Below are positions 59,485 to 64,000 of a stretch of 64,000 nucleotides of DNA, in pieces. The stretch covers positions 1,260,054 to 1,324,053 of the forward strand of contig VZRR01006730.1 in NCBI GenBank assembly GCA_013398015.1, given 5' to 3'. A program made the position numbers and the translations under genes. The notes below the pieces were generated by a model. The model was not told the origin of the DNA. It searched no databases and saw nothing but the letters and a program-made list of their open reading frames with translations. Numbering within the stretch: position 1 is the stretch's first letter; each line of letters opens with the position of its first letter. Origin of the DNA: Oreocharis arfaki (Eukaryota; Chordata; Aves; Passeriformes; Paramythiidae).

Positions 59485-60092
59485 TGCTAATTTTGAACAG
59501 GTTATATTTACTTTCTAAATTAAATCAAAGGTACGGATTATATTTCTATGTAAAAATGCTTGGCATGAGCTCTGGCCTTAGAGAGCATAATAATTGAATA
59601 TGTGAGATTGTTTAAAAATAAACAACTGTTAGGTAGCATCCCTGATGTCAGTTTTATAAACTGCTGCTGATACAGCAGTGATTTGTATATTTCAAATTAA
59701 ACCCAGTTTAAGACAGTTTTTTTTTTTTTTCACAGTCCAAATGCATCAAGTCAGTGTAATTGTAACAGCAGTGTACTAGTGATATGGTTACAATCCCCAG
59801 ATTTACTGTCTCTGGAAGAAATAAATTATAAACAGAAATTGAAGAAAGAATTTTTTTTAATGGAATCCATTTAGTTCTTGTCCATTCTGCTTGTTGGTCA
59901 TCCTCACTGGTTTAGAATATAATTTTTTAAATTAGTTTATATTATAGCAATATTGTGCACAATACATGCATAATCAACGAATATATATACGTTGCGTCAG
60001 CAGTATTCTGCTCTGTAATCTCGTATAACAAACAAGATATTCCTGGCCATTGTCATATGCAGATACTGTATTTTCTGACGTATGAATGGGTG

Positions 60093-60144
60093 AAAACCTG
60101 GCTTCATCAATTCAACAGGAATATCCTGGGTGAAGCCAGGTTTT
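60093..60144. repeat. Perfect 14-bp inverted repeat forming a 52-base hairpin
   Basis: AAAACCTGGCTTCA at 60093-60106 is matched exactly in reverse complement by TGAAGCCAGGTTTT at 60131-60144. Inside the 24-base loop a second stem, CAGGA (60116-60120) with TCCTG (60124-60128), can pair around ATA. Function is unknown. Confidence 0.9.
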
Positions 60145-61436
60145 AAGTTCTTTTTCTGGATGTCTTTTCAACTGCTTTGTTTGGGATACTAATAGGGATT
60201 TTTTTTTTCTGCGTATTACACTTAAAGTGTCAAACATGCTTGCAACGTTGCTTCTGATGTGAAATGGAGATCAACCTTTCCAGATAAATACTTCTAAATA
60301 AAAATAAATATATTTTGCTTCTCCTATGCTTAGAGTCTTGTAATTGAAGATAATGCATAAGATTAGGTAACTTACACCTGGATGGGAGCTAAAATGATGA
60401 TTAAACACGGTTTTTCTTTAAGTTTCTCGATACAGGACAGTCCCAGATTTTTTTTTCAGTTATGTGGACAGACCGTTTTTCAACCCTAAGCTTGAGAATG
60501 GGAATTCTTCATATATCAGAGTGATATGATAAGAAAGGTTTGGTAGTCTTCTGATTTTAGATTTTCTTGGATGCCTTTTAATGTGCCGTTTTTGAGATTG
60601 GGCATGATCATGTTAACCTTTTGTCTTTTAATCCCCTTGATTTTTTGCATTCATAACACAATAAATAGCTCTCTTCTGAGCAAATGTCACTTTCATCTAT
60701 GTTATTCAGACTGCAACAGCTTTGTTTTCAGATTTTGGAGGATGTAAAGCATCTGTAGTAACTGCAAAACAGAGGCCAGTTTGTTTTGTCCATGTCTAAA
60801 TTGATCCTCTTCCATCAGAGACAACATAAAGGTGAAAATTTAATGAAGTGTAGAAAGAACAGCAGTACTATAAATGTCATTACCTACATTTACCTGATGC
60901 ATCTTCTCTGTTCTTGTTACAAAACTGGTTTTTTCTGAAGTAGACTAGAAATTTTTAGTGAGACAATTGAAGAAAAGTCAGAAAGTAGCAATGTTGATTC
61001 CAACAGCCTGGATTGTAGACAAAGGCTCTGTTAAGTACTTACATTAGTGGGGTAGTGCCAAAATATTTCTGACCTTTTCAAGTTAATAGTTTTGAAAGTC
61101 ACTGATATTCTGTTTTTATTACTAAAGCTTTTATCTTGCATTGTTCATAGTTTAAATGTTTTCTGAGTCATGTAGTTTAAAGAGTTAGAAATTGCACAAT
61201 GTAATAAAATAAAAGGAACCTTGATATGAAACAAAAGAAGGATTAGTTAATGTCATCTTACCTTTCTTTTCTTCTGACTACCCTGTTTTCTGGTTTTTTT
61301 TCATTACCTCTCTTCTTAAAAATGTAAATAATAGAGTGTTCTACCAGGGCTGTGATCTTGTTAAGCAAACATCAGATATATCTTAAAATGTAGGAAAAAA
61401 CAGATCTAATGCAGACCTAGATACTGTCATTCTTAC

Positions 61437-62160
61437 TTTGAAGGGGGCATTGCTGTCTCATGTTTAACTGTCTGTCCACCAGGAAATACAGCTCTTTTTC
61501 TGCAAAGCTGTTTCCCAGCTGCATAACCTGTACTGGTGCACAGGTTGTTGCTCCTCCGGTGCAGGACTGGACACTTTCCTCTGTCAGACTCCACTGGATT
61601 CCTGTCAGCCATTTCCCTGGCCTGTTGAGGTCCCTCTGAATAGCAGCAAAATCCTTGGGCTTATCAGCCACTTCTCCCAGTTTGTGTCATCAGCAAATTT
61701 ACAGAGTGCACTCTACCCCATCACCCAGATCAATAATGAAGACATTGAACAGTTTTGGACCCAAAAACTATTTGTTACATTTATTGCCACTTACACACTT
61801 GTAAAAGACTTCACTGGGTTCAGCACCCAGTGGACTTTGACTTTTCTGACTGTCACTGCATGCTTGGGCCAGTGTCTCTCTGTTCCTTCCAGGTTACCTG
61901 TCCCCGTTTTCACCTTTTGTATACTTCCTTTTAGTCCAGGGCTGTGATCTTGCTTCTTTCCAGTCTCTCCTCTCAGGATCCTGATCTCCACCATCTCATG
62001 GTCTCTGCAGGCAAGGCAGCCTTCACCCTTCACACGCCCTTGTGCCTCAACCTTCACCTTTTTTATAAACAAGGTCCAGCAGAGCACCTTGTTTGCAAAC
62101 GGTGCCTCCATCAACCCCACCAAGCTGTAATTTTGAGATGTCTGTGTAGTTCACAGTAGT
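61437..62160 (-). mobile_element. CR1 LINE fragment, antisense, with internal deletion
   Basis: Read on the minus strand from 62160 to 61437, the sequence first matches the part of CR1 ORF2 before the reverse transcriptase (AACAAGGTGCTCTGCTGGAC, then GACCATGAGATGGTGGAGAT, then GACAGGTAACCTGGAAGG). It then jumps near 61800 to the C-terminal reverse-transcriptase part (ATCAGCAAACTTG-type sequence in complement, GTGCAGGACTGGAC in forward reading, CTGTCCACCAGGAAATACAG). Several hundred bases of the normal element between these are missing. Short minus-strand open frames here (61417-61671, 61791-62123) are remnants of the element, not genes. Confidence 0.8.
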
Positions 62161-63953
62161 GCACAATAAATACATGTCCGATAACACATCAGTTGACCAG
62201 ACAGAGATCAAGTACGCCTTCTGGTTACTCTTACCAGAGTCAGACTGAAAGGTGGTATTCTCTGGGGCTTTTAGTGCTGCCTATGTGAGAGCAGAAGAAC
62301 ATCTATATTTATAAATTACATATACACCTAAAGTTACATTTTATGTCAAATCAACTAATTACAGGATTTGTGGATGAAAAATCTTTGAGACATCTAAAAT
62401 CAGGGGAATGTGTTAATTTTTCAGACCTCTTATTCTGTGGAGTTTTCAGGGTACCTTGTCAGGCTGTACATGAAAGAACACTTGGCCATGGTTCTCAAGA
62501 AAGTTCAGATAAGGTAAATATTCCCTGTATCAAGGAGAAAAGCTAACATGATGGTGCTGAGACAGACATACTGGACATAATTGGATGCAATTTATCAGGA
62601 GAAAGCTGTACATGATAATGCAATTTGAACACTGGAAAGCATGACAATGCATGGTGAACTTCAAGGAGATCCATCTGTGTCAAATTGTGTGTGCTTTGTG
62701 AGGCTGCAAGGGTGAGCACTGTCTGAATATCTGTTGTTTCTGCGGGATTTTAAAAATTTTTCTTATTTCCAAAACAAATTTCTCCTGAGTGGTTGATTGA
62801 ATGCTACGTAGTTCAAATGTCTCTTTGACAAACAAATCCTTCCAGATTTTGGAAGCCTTCCAGTTTTGTTTTCTTTTTAAGTGCTGCTTGCTTAGATCTA
62901 TCAACCAGTAGTGTCTGCTTTCCAAGACCGGATAGGATTGAGAGATTAGTACCACTAATGGGAACTTAGGAACTGGGAAGTAAATATCTAATGGAACTTC
63001 TTTTCATTGTATAGAGGAATGGAAGTCAGACAAACAAATGTTTACCAGACTAAGTTTTCAGATTATATATTAAATAATAATAATTCATTGATTTCTTGCT
63101 CCCCACATGCAACTGGGAAAAAGTAGAAAGTTCTAGAAATTTGTCTAGAAACTAATTCTTCAAAGTTTTCATCATAAAGTGTATGGAGAAGAAAGGCAGA
63201 AGGGGATTCCATTGTGATGGCCTCTACAATATCTCTGCCCAAGGGCCTGAAGGGCCATCAGGATGGGTGAGGTATGTAGTGTTTCATTTAGCTGTCGTGA
63301 AGTTAAAATTACGCAGTCCTGCACAATAAACTTTCTGACAGTCTTGATCTACCCTGACATGCTTCTGTTGAGTAAGCACAAAATATGTTCACGGTTTCGT
63401 TTATTAAGAATAACAAAACATATTTGAGAGATATGCAGCAAAGACTCAGATGTATCTATACAGTTCCTTAGAATCTAAAAAGCAAGCAGAGGAGAATTTC
63501 TGATGTGCTTGATTTATTGATTTTAATCTACAGTGAATTGACAGAACACTCCTGTCCTACAGCTCACCTGTTAAAAAAAATATAATTGCAGAAAAGTATA
63601 TGAAATAGATAGTGGAAATGCTTCCTTCTGGTGTTTCTTCTTGGCAGATGTGCTAAATGGTTATTCCTTTCATCATATGGTTCTCACGCTGTAAAATACT
63701 GCCTGCTTTTTCTCTGCTACATAAGTCAGGCAGACTGCCCATGCACTGGCAGAAAAAAAATAGATGACCTTTCTGAAACACTGAAATTTGTCAGGGCTTT
63801 TTAACTGGCATTTCGTTTGTGTGTGCTGTAGTCCCTTGAATTGGCACACTCTCTTTGACTTCACATTACTCCTTTCTCCGCATCAAATATAATTCATTTT
63901 GAAAATGAGCAGTGACATTTTATACTGAGGCTTTATCAAAGTTATAAAATCCA
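62161..63953. other. Intergenic, nothing recognised
   Basis: AT-rich unique sequence with short open frames at background length, such as 62680-62955 on the minus strand. No mobile element or RNA gene was recognised. Confidence 0.65.
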
Positions 63954-64000
63954 GTCTTTCTTTCTCTCTTTCTTTCTTTTTCTTTCTTTCTTTTCCTTTC
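63954..64000 (+). repeat. CTTT microsatellite running off the window end
   Basis: The last 47 bases are an imperfect CTTT/CTCT repeat that continues beyond the window edge. It is polypyrimidine on this strand. Confidence 0.92.

Larger units (their letters stand above)
55766..61436. other. Intergenic, no gene; holds inverted repeats and homeodomain/POU-like motifs
   Basis: About 5.7 kb between the two CR1 fragments. It has two long perfect inverted repeats (58187-58238, 60093-60144), an ATGCATAATGCATAATG repeat at about 58377-58393 and an A/C-rich tract at 59405-59484. The stretch 57820-58560 is richer in mixed-sequence motifs than its flanks and could be a regulatory element; this is inferred from appearance only. 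Confidence 0.65.

Noticed and set aside
61791..62123. 110-codon minus-strand frame
   Set aside because: Remnant of CR1 ORF2 in a deleted, decayed copy.
1..64000. tRNA or rRNA genes, CRISPR arrays, bacterial operons
   Set aside because: None seen; exon-intron structure and CR1 repeats show this is vertebrate nuclear DNA.

Overview
The window is vertebrate nuclear DNA, most likely from a bird. It is AT-rich, intron-dominated, and carries several decayed CR1-type LINE fragments with 3' ends of the avian kind. The only gene I can support is FUT8 (alpha-1,6-fucosyltransferase, the N-glycan core fucosyltransferase) on the + strand. Eight exons lie at 76-191, 342-504, 6487-6601, 12143-12380, 26967-27213, 28363-28539, 34815-34965 and 38686-39003. 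Splice phases all agree, and joined they encode residues equivalent to human 68/69-575, ending at exactly the human C-terminus. The start codon, the transmembrane anchor and about the first 67 residues must lie upstream of the window.

Layout. 1-39003: the 3' part of FUT8, with seven introns of 150 bp to 14.6 kb holding simple repeats, CR1 tails, a probable LTR-derived fragment, a 45-base run of N and one possible antisense exon. 39004 to about 39680: FUT8 3' UTR with a cluster of three AATAAA signals. About 39680-64000: intergenic DNA with no convincing gene. It holds an internal CR1 ORF2 fragment on + (about 54560-55765), another on - (about 61437-62160), a curious duplicated block beside a single N (51297-52303), long perfect inverted repeats at 58187-58238 and 60093-60144, and a CTTT microsatellite running off the end.

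FUT8 is a Golgi type II membrane enzyme that transfers fucose from GDP-fucose to the innermost GlcNAc of N-glycans. The donor-binding and catalytic residues (R365, R366, D368, K369, E373, Y382, D409, D410, D453, S469 in human numbering), eight disulphide cysteines and SH3 H535 are all present, so the gene looks intact. The most noteworthy signals are an abrupt GC/CpG spike confined to exon 12143-12380, a triple tandem splice acceptor at 334-341 that could add one or two residues in frame, and the duplicated block at 51.3-52.3 kb. I found no sign of a new multi-gene system.
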